A stretch of DNA of 64,000 bases from an uncultured Gammaproteobacteria bacterium (GCA_947258795.1 CAMYJU010000004.1:62001-126000), one strand, 5' to 3'; shown: positions 29,977 through 39,478, counted from the stretch's first letter. The notes: generated by a model not told the origin, from the sequence alone. Numbers and translations: made by a program.

Positions 29977-30722
29977 TCTGGCACCTGGCAAGCCGGGAAT
30001 GGAAACGCCTGTTCCGTACCCCGCTCGGCTGGTTCGTACTGGCCGCGGCGCAACTGGCCCAGGGCATGGTCTTTCTCCAACTGGTCGACACCTACCAGCG
30101 CAGTCCGGCAACGGCAGCCGGCAGCGGCGCGACTTACCAGGTGGCCAGTCTGAGTCTGGCCAGCAGCGGCTACATCGCATTACTGGTCATTCCGATACTC
30201 AGCATGCGTATGATCAGTGAAGAGCGCAGGCTGCACAGTCTGCCATTACTGCTGTCTTCGCCACTCAGTTCGACCCAGATCATTCTCGGCAAATACCTCG
30301 GCTTCAATGCCTACGCACTGTTGCTGCCGCTGTTCAGCCTGCTCATGTCACTGAGCCTGGCCGGTGCAACCCGGCTGGATTTCGGGATGCTCACAGCGGC
30401 CGGCCTGGGCAGTATGCTGCTGATCAGCGCCTATACCGCGATCTCGCTGTTCTGCTCGGCTGCCAGCCGTGCACCGGCGCTGGCCGCGGTATCCAGTCTC
30501 ACCATCCTGATCCTGTTATGGAGCACCACGGTATTCCACAGCGGTATCATTGAACTTGACCAGATCATGAACCTGATCAGCTGGCCGCAGCATCTGCAAC
30601 CTCTGCTGCAAGGAATAGTCGACACGCGCAATCTGTTATTTTTCCTGCTGGTCATTGTCTTGTTTCTGGGCCTGGCGGTATTGCAACTGCATAACCTGCG
30701 CAACAGGGAAGAGGGTGAGTGA
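29973..30722 (+). CDS. ABC-2 type permease, GldF-like
   Basis: 249 residues with about six membrane helices (for example 20-40, 58-80, 100-130, 140-165, 172-195 and 215-240). The cytoplasmic loop MRMISEERRLHSLPLLLSSP is typical of ABC-2 permeases of the Gld/NosY group. It forms the channel of the exporter with the preceding ATPase. The start overlaps the ATPase stop, and its stop shares one base with the next start (TGATG), so the three are translationally coupled. Confidence 0.88.
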   Translation: MIWHLASREWKRLFRTPLGWFVLAAAQLAQGMVFLQLVDTYQRSPATAAGSGATYQVASLSLASSGYIALLVIPILSMRMISEERRLHSLPLLLSSPLSSTQIILGKYLGFNAYALLLPLFSLLMSLSLAGATRLDFGMLTAAGLGSMLLISAYTAISLFCSAASRAPALAAVSSLTILILLWSTTVFHSGIIELDQIMNLISWPQHLQPLLQGIVDTRNLLFFLLVIVLFLGLAVLQLHNLRNREEGE

Positions 30723-32044
30723 TGCGAGCTCGAACACGTAACCTGGTCGCCCGCCTGACGCTGATCATCGTAATCATCAGCCTGCTGACGCTGAGCCAGT
30801 TTCATGGCTGGCGATCCGACTGGTCACTGAACCGCGGCAATCAGCTCAACGAACAAACGGTTGACCTGCTCAAACGCCTGAGCGGCAAGCTGGTGTTTAT
30901 CGCCCTGCTTGAAGATGACATCCGTGTTCGAGACAGCCTGGATAAACTTCTGCAACGCTACCGGGATGTAAAACCCGATATCGAAATCCGCCTGCTCAGG
31001 GCTGTCGAGCAACCGGCATTACTGCGCAAATACCAGCTCGACCGCTACGGCGGCCTGGTCATCGAGTACCAGCAGCGCAGTGAGATTCTGAAGGCGGTCA
31101 ACGAAACCCGTCTGACCAACGCGCTCTATCGCCTGTTCCAGGATGAAGAACAGTGGCTGGTGTTACTTTCCGAGAGCCCGACCGAAAAGCTGGTCGAGAA
31201 CAGCCCGCTGGCCCTGAAGCGACTGCGCCAGGATATGAAGCGCCAGGCCATCCAGGTTCAGACCCTGGAGACTGACCGGTATTCGAACATCCCGGACAAC
31301 ACAACCGTTGTGATCCAGCGCAGTGTACTACCCGAGCTGTCACCCGCCCGTCGCTCAATGCTCAAGGGCTACGTGGAACGCGGTGGCAACCTGCTATGGT
31401 TACTGGAACCTGGCCAGACCGACGACTGTACACTGCTGTTTCAATTACTCGGCGTCAGCTGCCTGCCCGGCACCCTGATCAGCTCCCGTACCGCTTCCCT
31501 GGGCGTGAGTGACCCATCAGTACTGGTACTGCCAATCAGGGAGGCACAACATGCGATAACCGATGGCCTGTCACACCCGGTGATCCTGATCGGCGCCATT
31601 GCACTGGATGCCTCTGATGCCAGCGGCTGGGATATCAAGCCGGTGTTGCTGACCGATCAAAAGACCTGGACCGAGACATCAAAACTGGACCAGCCACCAC
31701 TGAAGTTTGACCCTGAACAAGGGGAGCAAACCGGCCTGCTCAAAACCGGCCTGGCCATGCAACGCAAGCGTGCCGGCGGTGGCCAGCAACGGATCCTGGT
31801 CATAGGTGACAGCGATTTTCTTAACGACAGCTATATTGATAACGGCGCCAACCGTGAACTGGCACAGCGCCTGGTACACTGGTTAAGTAAAAGTGACAGC
31901 CTGATCGATCTGAAAAACGTCCAGCGACCCGACCGCGTACTGGACCTGAGTGTTACCCATGCCTGGCTGATACGCTATGGCTTCCCGTATGCATTGCCAC
32001 TACTGTTGCTACTGGTTGGTATACCCGCCTACCGGCGACGCTGA
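30722..32044 (+). CDS. GldG-like ABC auxiliary protein
   Basis: 440 residues. A membrane helix near the N-terminus (about 10-27), a large extracytoplasmic domain and a C-terminal helix (about 420-438) followed by YRRR. The body shows the GldG/DUF7088-like beta-alpha pattern ([51 protein letters not shown]). Such proteins accompany Gld-type ABC exporters; in Bacteroidetes they act in gliding, and in other phyla the role is open. The ATG at 30722 is used rather than a GTG three bases earlier. Confidence 0.82.
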   Translation: MRARTRNLVARLTLIIVIISLLTLSQFHGWRSDWSLNRGNQLNEQTVDLLKRLSGKLVFIALLEDDIRVRDSLDKLLQRYRDVKPDIEIRLLRAVEQPALLRKYQLDRYGGLVIEYQQRSEILKAVNETRLTNALYRLFQDEEQWLVLLSESPTEKLVENSPLALKRLRQDMKRQAIQVQTLETDRYSNIPDNTTVVIQRSVLPELSPARRSMLKGYVERGGNLLWLLEPGQTDDCTLLFQLLGVSCLPGTLISSRTASLGVSDPSVLVLPIREAQHAITDGLSHPVILIGAIALDASDASGWDIKPVLLTDQKTWTETSKLDQPPLKFDPEQGEQTGLLKTGLAMQRKRAGGGQQRILVIGDSDFLNDSYIDNGANRELAQRLVHWLSKSDSLIDLKNVQRPDRVLDLSVTHAWLIRYGFPYALPLLLLLVGIPAYRRR

Positions 32045-32049
32045 AGCTG

Positions 32050-32865
32050 ATGCCCGAATTACCTGAAGTCGAAACCACCCGGCGTGGCATCGAACCGCAT
32101 CTCACCGGCCAGCGCATCAACAGGCTGGTCATACGTGACCATCGCCTGCGCTGGCCGATAGACCCCGAACTGCCGGCATTACTGAAAAACAGGACCATCC
32201 ACTCGGTTAAACGGCGGGCAAAATACCTGTTGCTGGACTGTGATCACATCACCCTGATCCTGCATCTGGGTATGTCGGGTAACCTGCGCATACTCGACGC
32301 AGGCAACAAGGCGCAGAAACACGACCATTACGACCTGGTCCTCGCAAACGGGCTGTGTCTGCGCTTTCATGACCCGCGGCGCTTTGGCGCCCTGCTGTGG
32401 ACGGATGGGCCGGTATCGGCACATCCGCGCCTGGCCAGCCTCGGCCCGGAACCGCTGTCCCAGGCCTTTGCCGGGGAATGGCTGTACCAGCACTCAGGTG
32501 CACGCAAACAGGCCGTCAAAACCTTCATTATGGACAGCCGTATCGTCGTCGGCGTCGGTAATATCTATGCCTGCGAGGCGCTGTTCAACGCCGGTATCCA
32601 TCCGGCCCGTGCGGCCGGGCGTATCTCGGCACAACGCTATACACGACTGGCCGACGCAATCAGGCAGGTCCTGTCCGAGGCCATCGCGCAGGGTGGCACC
32701 ACCCTGCGCGACTTCACCAACTCCGACGGCAAACCGGGTTATTTCACCCAGTCACTGAAGGTCTATGGCCGCGCAGGCCAGCCCTGTGTGAACTGTGGCC
32801 GGCCGATCAAACAACTCAGGCAGGCGCAACGCAGCACCTACTATTGCAGCCACTGCCAGCGCTGA
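32050..32865 (+). CDS. mutM: Formamidopyrimidine-DNA glycosylase
   Basis: 271 residues. Removes 8-oxoguanine and other oxidised purines and nicks the abasic site. After the start Met it has the catalytic N-terminal [12 protein letters not shown] (Pro at mature position 1), the helix-two-turn-helix [13 protein letters not shown] near residue 168 and a C-terminal zinc finger with CVNC and CSHC near 246-269. It begins five bases after the GldG-like gene and is probably read through from that operon. In E. coli mutM adjoins rpmG; here about 6.6 kb intervene. Confidence 0.97.
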   Translation: MPELPEVETTRRGIEPHLTGQRINRLVIRDHRLRWPIDPELPALLKNRTIHSVKRRAKYLLLDCDHITLILHLGMSGNLRILDAGNKAQKHDHYDLVLANGLCLRFHDPRRFGALLWTDGPVSAHPRLASLGPEPLSQAFAGEWLYQHSGARKQAVKTFIMDSRIVVGVGNIYACEALFNAGIHPARAAGRISAQRYTRLADAIRQVLSEAIAQGGTTLRDFTNSDGKPGYFTQSLKVYGRAGQPCVNCGRPIKQLRQAQRSTYYCSHCQR

Positions 32866-32898
32866 CACCGAACAAACCGCCAGGAATGGCACAACTTA

Positions 32899-32999
32899 TT
32901 GATTTATATTTAATTAATATAATCAACCCAGGGCGCGGCCGTGTACTTACACACGGTGGTTTCTCCAGTCCGGCGAGTCAGGTAAAATACCTGACTCGC
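32899..32999 (+). promoter_or_regulatory. Cluster of three palindromes upstream of the LexA-fold gene
   Basis: Three symmetrical elements lie within 101 bases. An AT-rich imperfect palindrome spans 32899-32926 (TTGAT ... ATCAA ends). A second is CCGTGT ... ACACGG (32939-32956). The third has perfect 12-bp arms GCGAGTCAGGTA / TACCTGACTCGC around AAA (32973-32999). The last ends 17 bases before the ATG at 33017 and could be an operator or the mutM terminator hairpin; it has no T-run. Confidence 0.5.
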
Positions 33000-33016
33000 A
33001 AACAGAGGTACCCGGC

Positions 33017-33361
33017 ATGAATGAATTGGACAAAACCTATGGTGACGAAGGCGGCTGTTCCGCCAGGGCGCCGTTTGTGCTCCAGGTATTGGGAAATGAT
33101 ATGGAGCCCGAATTCAAACACGAGGCCATTATCGTCATCGATCCGAATGTACCACTGTTCAACAAGGCCTACGTTGTCATAGACTACCAGGGTGAAACCA
33201 CCTTCCGCCAGTTTGTCGTACGCGAGGAGAAACACTACCTGGTCGCGTTGAAGGACGGCACTGAAATCGAGTTAACCGGCAGCTATACAGTGCGTGGCAT
33301 CGTCACGCAACAGGCCAGAAGCCGGAAAAACGGTCTGAAAAAGGCCAGACACTACGTATAA
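33017..33361 (+). CDS. LexA/S24-fold protein without catalytic dyad
   Basis: 114 residues matching only the C-terminal peptidase-like domain of the S24 family; no N-terminal helix-turn-helix. The position of the nucleophilic Ser in the usual GxSM is occupied by Asp (VLGNDMEPEF, near residue 28), and the usual lysine region reads TTFRQFVV, with Arg. Self-cleavage is therefore unlikely. It may be a dimerisation or sensing domain that acts on another repressor; this is inference. Its 3' end overlaps the convergent end of lptF by 10 bases. Confidence 0.75.
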   Translation: MNELDKTYGDEGGCSARAPFVLQVLGNDMEPEFKHEAIIVIDPNVPLFNKAYVVIDYQGETTFRQFVVREEKHYLVALKDGTEIELTGSYTVRGIVTQQARSRKNGLKKARHYV

Positions 33362-34464
33362 GAATTCTGATTTATTCTACGGCTGCTGAAACCCGGCAAC
33401 AGACGCCTGAAACCATACTGGCGCATCATCAGCACCATGCTCAACACGATAAACAGGCCGTGCACCCAGTTCATACCAAACGGCACCGGCAGTACCGACC
33501 TGCCTACCCAACTCCTGCCCAGCGTGAGCAGATTCACATACACGATAAACAACAGGATACCGACTATCAGGGTGGTAAAGCGGTCACTGCGCGGTTTCAG
33601 TCGTGACATCGCCGGCGCCAGCAGGGCCAGCACCAGCAAACTGACCGGAATCGCCAGCCGCCACTGGAACTCGGCCTTGTCAAACGGGTCGTCCGAGGCC
33701 AACAGGGTCGCGGTGCTTTTTTCCGCACGGCGTTGCCTGGTTTTCTGTACCTTGGGTGCTGCCAGCTGTACGGTGTGACGGTCGAACTGCATGATCCTGT
33801 AACCTTCCTTGCCTGGCTCGCCGTCATAACGGTACCCGTCAACCAGTGACAGCTGCCGTTCTCCGGTTGCACGATTGACCTGCCATTCACCCCTGGGTGC
33901 GCTTAGCATCACCGGCCGGTCACGCAAATGCAAACGTATGAAAACGTTTTCCAGTTGCCCCTGATCGTTGATATCCTCGACATAGACCACCCGGCCCTTC
34001 TGCTTGTTATGTCGAAACTGGCCGGCTGTCATGCCACCCAGTTCCAGCTCGCGTTGTGCTTCGTTCAACAGGCCGGCTTCGAACTGAGATGTGCGCGGGA
34101 CGACAAACAACGACATCCAGCCCATCAGCAGGGCCAGGGGGATGGCGAGCATAAATACCGGCCGGTAGGTATTGACCGGTGACAGGCCACAGGCGGCCAT
34201 CGCAATCAGTTCACTGTCCCGGTGCAGACGACCCATGACCAGTAAAATGGAAATAAACAGCGCAATCGGCACCATCAGGATCAGGTACTTGATTACTTTC
34301 AGACCCAGCAGTGACAGCAGTACGCCACCGGTCAGCTCGCCCGCGGCGATATCGGCCAGGTAGTTCATCAGGCGATTGCTCAGGAACACCACCAGCAGGA
34401 CCAGCACCACCGCAAGCATGGTGCCGAGCATTTCCCGAATCAGATAGCGGTCTATGACACGCAT
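33352..34464 (-). CDS. lptF: LPS export permease LptF
   Basis: 370 residues. Inner-membrane subunit of the LptB2FG exporter that extracts LPS towards the Lpt bridge. There are three helices at the N-terminus (about 12-35, 55-85, 98-122), a periplasmic beta-jellyroll domain (about 130-265) and three C-terminal helices. The segment DSELIAMAACGLSP is the coupling helix that touches the ATPase. It resembles LptF more than LptG, but the two are related. The partner lptG is not adjacent in this window, which is unusual as the pair is commonly in tandem. Confidence 0.88.
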   Translation of the reverse strand: MRVIDRYLIREMLGTMLAVVLVLLVVFLSNRLMNYLADIAAGELTGGVLLSLLGLKVIKYLILMVPIALFISILLVMGRLHRDSELIAMAACGLSPVNTYRPVFMLAIPLALLMGWMSLFVVPRTSQFEAGLLNEAQRELELGGMTAGQFRHNKQKGRVVYVEDINDQGQLENVFIRLHLRDRPVMLSAPRGEWQVNRATGERQLSLVDGYRYDGEPGKEGYRIMQFDRHTVQLAAPKVQKTRQRRAEKSTATLLASDDPFDKAEFQWRLAIPVSLLVLALLAPAMSRLKPRSDRFTTLIVGILLFIVYVNLLTLGRSWVGRSVLPVPFGMNWVHGLFIVLSMVLMMRQYGFRRLLPGFSSRRINQNSYT

Positions 34465-34513
34465 TCGAAAACCTTCTGTAAAACCAGTCCTTACCAGTCT
34501 AGCATGCAGCGAC

Positions 34514-36121
34514 CTATTGCCGGGCCAGCTCCGGATGTTCCTGCAAGGTACCGCGCCGGAGCAGTGCTATCCACTTGCCACGATAGGGCTGGATATATTC
34601 ATCTTCCCGATAATCCAGCTCATGGCGTTTTTTCAGCACAAGTACAATCCAGGCCGGGTCCCTTTCCTTTATCCATAAATGGATACTGGCCCATTCCACG
34701 ATCTCGATCGCTTGTGTCAATCTGCCTTTGAACTGGAACTGGTTATGATATTTTCCAAGAACCGCCACGCTATGACCCTGCGCCTGCAGGCGGGCTATGC
34801 GTGTCGCCACCTCTTGCACATCAAACGCAGGTGAGTACAGGGTCTTCATCGCGCTCAATAACAGTACCAGTGTAAAGATAATCGAGCTGAGCGCCATGAC
34901 CCGAGCCTGTGCACGCAGGCTGCGCCTGGCCCACGGCAGCATCACCATGACCGCCAGTAACACAAAGACCAGTATCGGCCACTGTGGAAAGTACTGCAGC
35001 CACTCAGGCAGGACCTGATCACGCTTGATCACCAGCTGGACCAGCCAGGCCGCCGCAATCAGGACATAGACTACTGCCAATAACCAGTTTCGCCTGGTCT
35101 TGCGGTTGCCCTGTCCATGTTCTGCATCCAGCGCCAGCCAGATCGCAAAGGCCGGGAACAGGGGCAGCAGATAATGCGGCTGCTTGCCGCTAATCAGGCT
35201 GAACGCCACAAAAACCGGCACTACCCAGGCCAGCAGGAAGCGGCCCGCACGGATGCCCTGTTGATTCTGTCCTATAGCAGGCTTGCGCCACATCGATGTC
35301 CAGAACAACCACGGAAACAACAATACCGGCAACAGCGGCAGATACCACCACCATGCCCGACGATGGGCAAACGACTCGACCATGCGATTGGCGGTCTGCC
35401 CCCAGAAAATCTCGTTGAAATACTGGTCACCACCGGACAGTCCAGCCGGCACGGCCCAGGCCAGGATCATGATGGCACCGAGCAATACTGACAGCAGGAT
35501 ACCGATGTACCATCGCCCCCACTGTTGCTCCCGCTGTAACCAGAATGGCGCCAGCAGGGCCAGCGGTAGCACTTGTAACAGGATTACCGGGCCCTTGCTC
35601 AGCAAGCCGCCGCCCAGTGCAAAACCGAGCAGCAACCAGGAACCCCAGCCGGATTTCAGTGCAGCCTGCACCACCGCAATCACCGCCAGCAACACCCAGA
35701 AACTGAGTATAGTGTCGAACATGGTCATCGTGGAGAACAGGGTCCACAAGAAACTGCTGAACAGGATCAATGGTGCCAGCTCGTGTGCCACCGGCTGATC
35801 CGGGCGTAACAGGCGTGCCAGCCTGATGATCAGAAACAGACTCACCAGCGCGAATAATGACGGCATCAGCCGTGGCCACCATTCACTGACCCCAAACAGC
35901 CACCAGCCGAGGTTGATCATCCAGAACAGGAAAGGGGGTTTGTGGCTGTAAGGCAATCCATTCTTGTGTGGCACCAGCCAGTCGCCACGGAGCCACATTT
36001 CCCACGCCACGCCTACGTAACGTGTTTCATCAATCGGTAACAGGCCGCGCACCCATAACGAGACCAGCACAATGCTCAAGGTGCCACCCAGCCAGATGGC
36101 CCTTTCAGGGGTAAGCCGCAT
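34514..36121 (-). CDS. GT39-family membrane glycosyltransferase (ArnT-like)
   Basis: 535 residues. Many membrane helices, with the acidic first-loop motif LPIDETRYVGVAWEM (Asp-Glu, near residue 28) and the SHKPPFLFWMI segment that mark PMT/ArnT-type (GT39/GT83) enzymes. They move a sugar from a polyprenyl-phosphate carrier to lipid A, protein or another acceptor on the periplasmic side. It is the last gene of a coupled set GT2-LABN-GT39; its ATG shares one base with the LABN stop. The probable job is to use the sugar carrier made by the GT2 enzyme. Confidence 0.87.
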   Translation of the reverse strand: MRLTPERAIWLGGTLSIVLVSLWVRGLLPIDETRYVGVAWEMWLRGDWLVPHKNGLPYSHKPPFLFWMINLGWWLFGVSEWWPRLMPSLFALVSLFLIIRLARLLRPDQPVAHELAPLILFSSFLWTLFSTMTMFDTILSFWVLLAVIAVVQAALKSGWGSWLLLGFALGGGLLSKGPVILLQVLPLALLAPFWLQREQQWGRWYIGILLSVLLGAIMILAWAVPAGLSGGDQYFNEIFWGQTANRMVESFAHRRAWWWYLPLLPVLLFPWLFWTSMWRKPAIGQNQQGIRAGRFLLAWVVPVFVAFSLISGKQPHYLLPLFPAFAIWLALDAEHGQGNRKTRRNWLLAVVYVLIAAAWLVQLVIKRDQVLPEWLQYFPQWPILVFVLLAVMVMLPWARRSLRAQARVMALSSIIFTLVLLLSAMKTLYSPAFDVQEVATRIARLQAQGHSVAVLGKYHNQFQFKGRLTQAIEIVEWASIHLWIKERDPAWIVLVLKKRHELDYREDEYIQPYRGKWIALLRRGTLQEHPELARQ

Positions 36122-36405
36122 CAACGCTCCTGCTTGGCCAGTGCCTTGCGTTCCTTGCTAATGAAATACAGGTTACGACTGTAAATAAACAGGCCTGTAG
36201 ACTGTCCAATAATAAACACCGGGTCCTGCTTGTATACCGCGTAGCTGAACAGCGTCAGACCGCCCAGGATACTGAAATACCAGAACTCTATCGGTATGAT
36301 GCTCTTTTTCTGACGCTCACTTTGATACCACTGCACCAGAAAGCGCATTGAAAACAGGGCCTGGCCCCCAAGACCTATAATCAGCCATATCGTTTCGGTA
36401 CTCAT
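36121..36405 (-). CDS. Small membrane protein with LpxB N-terminal (LABN) domain
   Basis: 94 residues with three hydrophobic segments (about 5-22, 40-60, 64-82) and the LABN hallmark RFLVQWYQSERQKKSIIP. This domain occurs at the N-terminus of some lipid-A-disaccharide synthases and as free small proteins beside GT2 and GT39 enzymes. A role as a carrier-flipping or docking subunit for lipid-linked sugars is inferred from this context. The ATG overlaps the GT2 stop by four bases. Confidence 0.85.
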   Translation of the reverse strand: MSTETIWLIIGLGGQALFSMRFLVQWYQSERQKKSIIPIEFWYFSILGGLTLFSYAVYKQDPVFIIGQSTGLFIYSRNLYFISKERKALAKQER

Positions 36406-37133
36406 TTGTTCTCAACCTCTGTCGTCTCTACCCGCACGCGACGCCGCTGCAACCAAGCCACGCCAATCAGGTCTACAATGCCCACCCACAGGCGATTATG
36501 AAATCCATATTTGGAAACACCCTTGACACGCGCGCGGTGATGCACTTCCACAATCTCGACCCGCCCACCATCACGCTGGATCAATGCGGGAAGAAAACGG
36601 TGCATATGGTCAAAACGGGGTAATACCAGGAAGGCATCACGTCTGAATAACTTCAGTCCGCAACCGGTATCCGGTGTGCTATCATGCAGGATGCGACTGC
36701 GTATCGCATTGGCACCACGTGATGATATGCGCTTTAGCCAATTATCATTACGCTTTTTGCGATAACCGGCATACATGACCGCGGCCTGGTCCTGTTCTGC
36801 AGAAAGATCGCGCGCCGTCAGCAAGCGCGGAATATCGGCCGGGTCATTCTGACCATCACCATCCAGTGTTGCTATCCAGTCACTGCGGGCATAGCTTACA
36901 CCGGTAATAATCGCGGTGCTTTGTCCAGCATTATTGATATGCCGGATTCCACGTAAACGGGGCGAATCATTTTTTAGTGCCTGCAGTTTATCCGGCGTGC
37001 CGTCAGTACTGCCATCGTCCACAAATAACATCTCGAAATCACATACCCCGTCCAGGGCCTGGCAGATTTCATCGTGCAATACACCGATATTTTCCACCTC
37101 GTTGTAGATGGGAACAACAACGGAAAGTTCCAT
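36402..37133 (-). CDS. GT2 glycosyltransferase, dolichol-phosphate-mannose-synthase-like
   Basis: 243 residues. The GT-A fold begins ELSVVVPIYNEVENI; the FVDDGSTDGT motif (near 37-46) and DGDGQNDP (near 91) bind the nucleotide-sugar and metal. Resembles polyprenyl-phosphate sugar transferases such as ArnC and DPM synthase, but it has no clear C-terminal membrane pair; a short hydrophobic segment lies near 215-230. It probably loads a sugar onto undecaprenyl phosphate for the GT39 enzyme two genes on. First gene of the set. Confidence 0.88.
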   Translation of the reverse strand: MELSVVVPIYNEVENIGVLHDEICQALDGVCDFEMLFVDDGSTDGTPDKLQALKNDSPRLRGIRHINNAGQSTAIITGVSYARSDWIATLDGDGQNDPADIPRLLTARDLSAEQDQAAVMYAGYRKKRNDNWLKRISSRGANAIRSRILHDSTPDTGCGLKLFRRDAFLVLPRFDHMHRFLPALIQRDGGRVEIVEVHHRARVKGVSKYGFHNRLWVGIVDLIGVAWLQRRRVRVETTEVENK

Positions 37134-37158
37134 AAGACTGTAACTGCCAGGTTGTCGA

Positions 37159-37398
37159 CTATAGTGTTAATGCCGTGTTCTTAAACAGCACGGCATTGAT
37201 CCACATATGTGCAAGAATACTGCCGGAATAACCCAGCGCGATGACCGGTGTCCATTTCAGGTGACCCAGAAAAGTGTACTTGCCACGTGCCTGCCCCATC
37301 AGTGCCACGCCGGCGGCAGAGCCGATCGACAGCATGCTACCCCCTATACCCACGGGCATGGCCAGCAGTACACCGATTAACCAACCTAAACTTTTCAC
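37159..37398 (-). pseudogene. C-terminal remnant of a NhaD-type sodium/proton antiporter
   Basis: 79 codons, opening with GTG. The segment GGSMLSIGSAAGVALMGQARG and the following LGHLKWTPVIALGYSGSI resemble the extreme C-terminus of NhaD, an antiporter usually above 400 residues. Upstream codons in this frame show no antiporter-like helices. The most likely reading is a decayed fragment of a former nhaD; an independently useful two-helix peptide is the alternative. A GGGGAG sits close to the GTG, so it may still be translated. The 245 bases from 37399 to 37643 hold no gene I can support. Confidence 0.65.
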
Positions 37399-37643
37399 AG
37401 ACCGACTCCCCGACCTTGTAATGAGATTCGATAAATGCGCTAGTTTAGCCTGACAGCGCGACTCAGGAAAGCAAACAGTTCATTTTACAGGCAAACCGGC
37501 ATACAGACCGCTTTCGAGCCAGCTGCCAGCCCGGACACCGGGTGACGCCGGACGACCCAATCCGCAGCAGCAGGCCGAACCGGGCCAGTCCTGGTATAAA
37601 GTCACAGAAACAATAGCTTATAGCATTTGCGCTGGGAGTTTCT

Positions 37644-39353
37644 TTATTCCGGGCCGGTAAAGACCCTGGCCTGGCCATTCCCGCGCTGATCGGATGCGGC
37701 CGTGACCCGGTTGTTGCGCTTGTCCCATACCACGACATGCATATTGCCGTAGTCGGCATCAAGTTGCTTCAGCTTGTGTCCGAGCCCGGTCAGGCCATCG
37801 AGTACCGAGTCGGAAAACCCGGCCGGCTCCACCTGCACCCGGTCCGGCAGATACTGATGATGGAAGCGTGGCAGATTCACCATATGGGTGGCATCACCCT
37901 GATTGACATAGTCCAGCAAGGCCAGCAACACCATGGTGATGATACGACTTCCGCCCGGTGTGCCGATAATCGCAATACCGTGCTCACTTTCGACGAAGGT
38001 GGGGGTCATGCTCGACAACGGCCGCTTACCAGGTGCAATCGCATTGGCCTCAGCGCCGACCAGGCCGTACACATTCGGCGTACCGGGTTTACTGGAAAAA
38101 TCATCCATCTCGTCATTCAGCAACACTCCGGTCCCCTCGGCGATAAAACCGGAACCGAACGGGTAGTTGATGCTCAGCGTCGCGGCCACGCGGTTGCCCT
38201 CTCGGTCCAGCACCGAAAAGTGCGTGGTATGCCGTCCCTGTTGCGGTACCACCGGGACAGCTGCGAGAGCACTGCTCTCCGTCGCCTTGTCCATGCGAAT
38301 GCCGGCACGCAATCCGTCCGCGTACCAGGGATGGATCAGGCGTTTCACCGGGATACTGACAAAATCCGGATCGCCGAGGTACTCCGCGCGGTCGCGATAG
38401 GCCCGACGCATGGCCTCGATCATTACATGCATGCGCTGCAGTTCAGACAGGGTCTCCAACCGGTAAGCAGACAGGATATTCAACATGGTCATCAGCACGA
38501 TCCCGCCGGATGAGGGTGGCGCGGCGGTGGTAATCCGGTAGTCACCATACTGGCCCGTGACCGGTTCCCGCTCGATCACCTGATAGTTACGCAAATCGTC
38601 CCGCGTCCAGATACCGCCGTGCCGCTGTACGGCCTTGACCAGCTTATCAGCCACCTCGCCCTGGTAAAAACCGGCATGCCCCTGTTTTGCAATCGCCTCC
38701 AGGGTAGCGGCCAGCTCCGGTTGACGGATCAGGCTACCCGTCTGCGGCACCGCGCCATGATTGAGCAGGGTAGTTGCCGCGGCCGGTGAGGCCTGCAACG
38801 CGTTCTGCCGGAAACCGGCCATGCGCTGATAATATTCGTCCACGCGGAAACCATCACGCGCCGCCCGGATCGCCGGTGCCAGTGACGCACTCAGCGACAG
38901 GCGGCCATAGTGCTTGGCGATATGCACCAGCGCCGCCGGTTCACCCGGGATACCGGCAGCCAGCGGGCCGTCGATCGACAGACCCGGGATCACATTGCCC
39001 TGCTTGTCCAGATACATATCCCGATGGGCCTTGCCGGGCGCCTGCTCGCGCCCATCGATCATGACCTGCTTGTTGTCGCTGGCTCGATGCAGCAACCAGA
39101 ACCCACCGCCGCCTATACCTGAGCCATAGGGCTCGACCACGGCCAGCGTCGCCGAGATCGCGACCGCTGCGTCAAACGCATTCCCACCGGCACTGATGAT
39201 TTCCTCACCGGCTGTGGTAGCGATCGGATGTGCACTGGCAATGGCGGCCTGTGGCGGTTGCGAAGTTGCGTGGCTGAACTGGCTAAAAAGGCTTAACTGA
39301 ATACTGCATACGATGAATGCAATATACCGCCCGATACGAATCGTCTGTCCCAT
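37644..39353 (-). CDS. ggt: Gamma-glutamyltransferase
   Basis: 569 residues. Periplasmic enzyme that splits glutathione and other gamma-glutamyl compounds. A signal peptide (1-28, ending in SHA) precedes the large subunit, with AAVAISATLAVVEPYGSGIGGG and DGREQAPG. Autoprocessing would occur before the catalytic Thr in HTTHFSVLDREGN (near residue 383). The small subunit contains LLNDEMDDFS and RPLSSMTPT, which bind the glutamate moiety. Length is normal for the family. It is divergent from soxC, with a 340-base region between. Confidence 0.94.
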   Translation of the reverse strand: MGQTIRIGRYIAFIVCSIQLSLFSQFSHATSQPPQAAIASAHPIATTAGEEIISAGGNAFDAAVAISATLAVVEPYGSGIGGGGFWLLHRASDNKQVMIDGREQAPGKAHRDMYLDKQGNVIPGLSIDGPLAAGIPGEPAALVHIAKHYGRLSLSASLAPAIRAARDGFRVDEYYQRMAGFRQNALQASPAAATTLLNHGAVPQTGSLIRQPELAATLEAIAKQGHAGFYQGEVADKLVKAVQRHGGIWTRDDLRNYQVIEREPVTGQYGDYRITTAAPPSSGGIVLMTMLNILSAYRLETLSELQRMHVMIEAMRRAYRDRAEYLGDPDFVSIPVKRLIHPWYADGLRAGIRMDKATESSALAAVPVVPQQGRHTTHFSVLDREGNRVAATLSINYPFGSGFIAEGTGVLLNDEMDDFSSKPGTPNVYGLVGAEANAIAPGKRPLSSMTPTFVESEHGIAIIGTPGGSRIITMVLLALLDYVNQGDATHMVNLPRFHHQYLPDRVQVEPAGFSDSVLDGLTGLGHKLKQLDADYGNMHVVVWDKRNNRVTAASDQRGNGQARVFTGPE

Positions 39354-39478
39354 TTATCGTTTTCCCTCAGATATGGACATTTGCGTCTAATCATAAACCA
39401 ACCTGATAACTGCTGCTGAAAGTTTTTCAACGAATTGATTTGTCATACAAACTCAGCGATGATCAACGAATTTTCATG

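Noticed and set aside
37463-37762. A 99-codon minus-strand frame at the end of ggt
   Set aside because: It overlaps the ggt 3' end in another frame, has unlikely composition and no ribosome binding site or family features.
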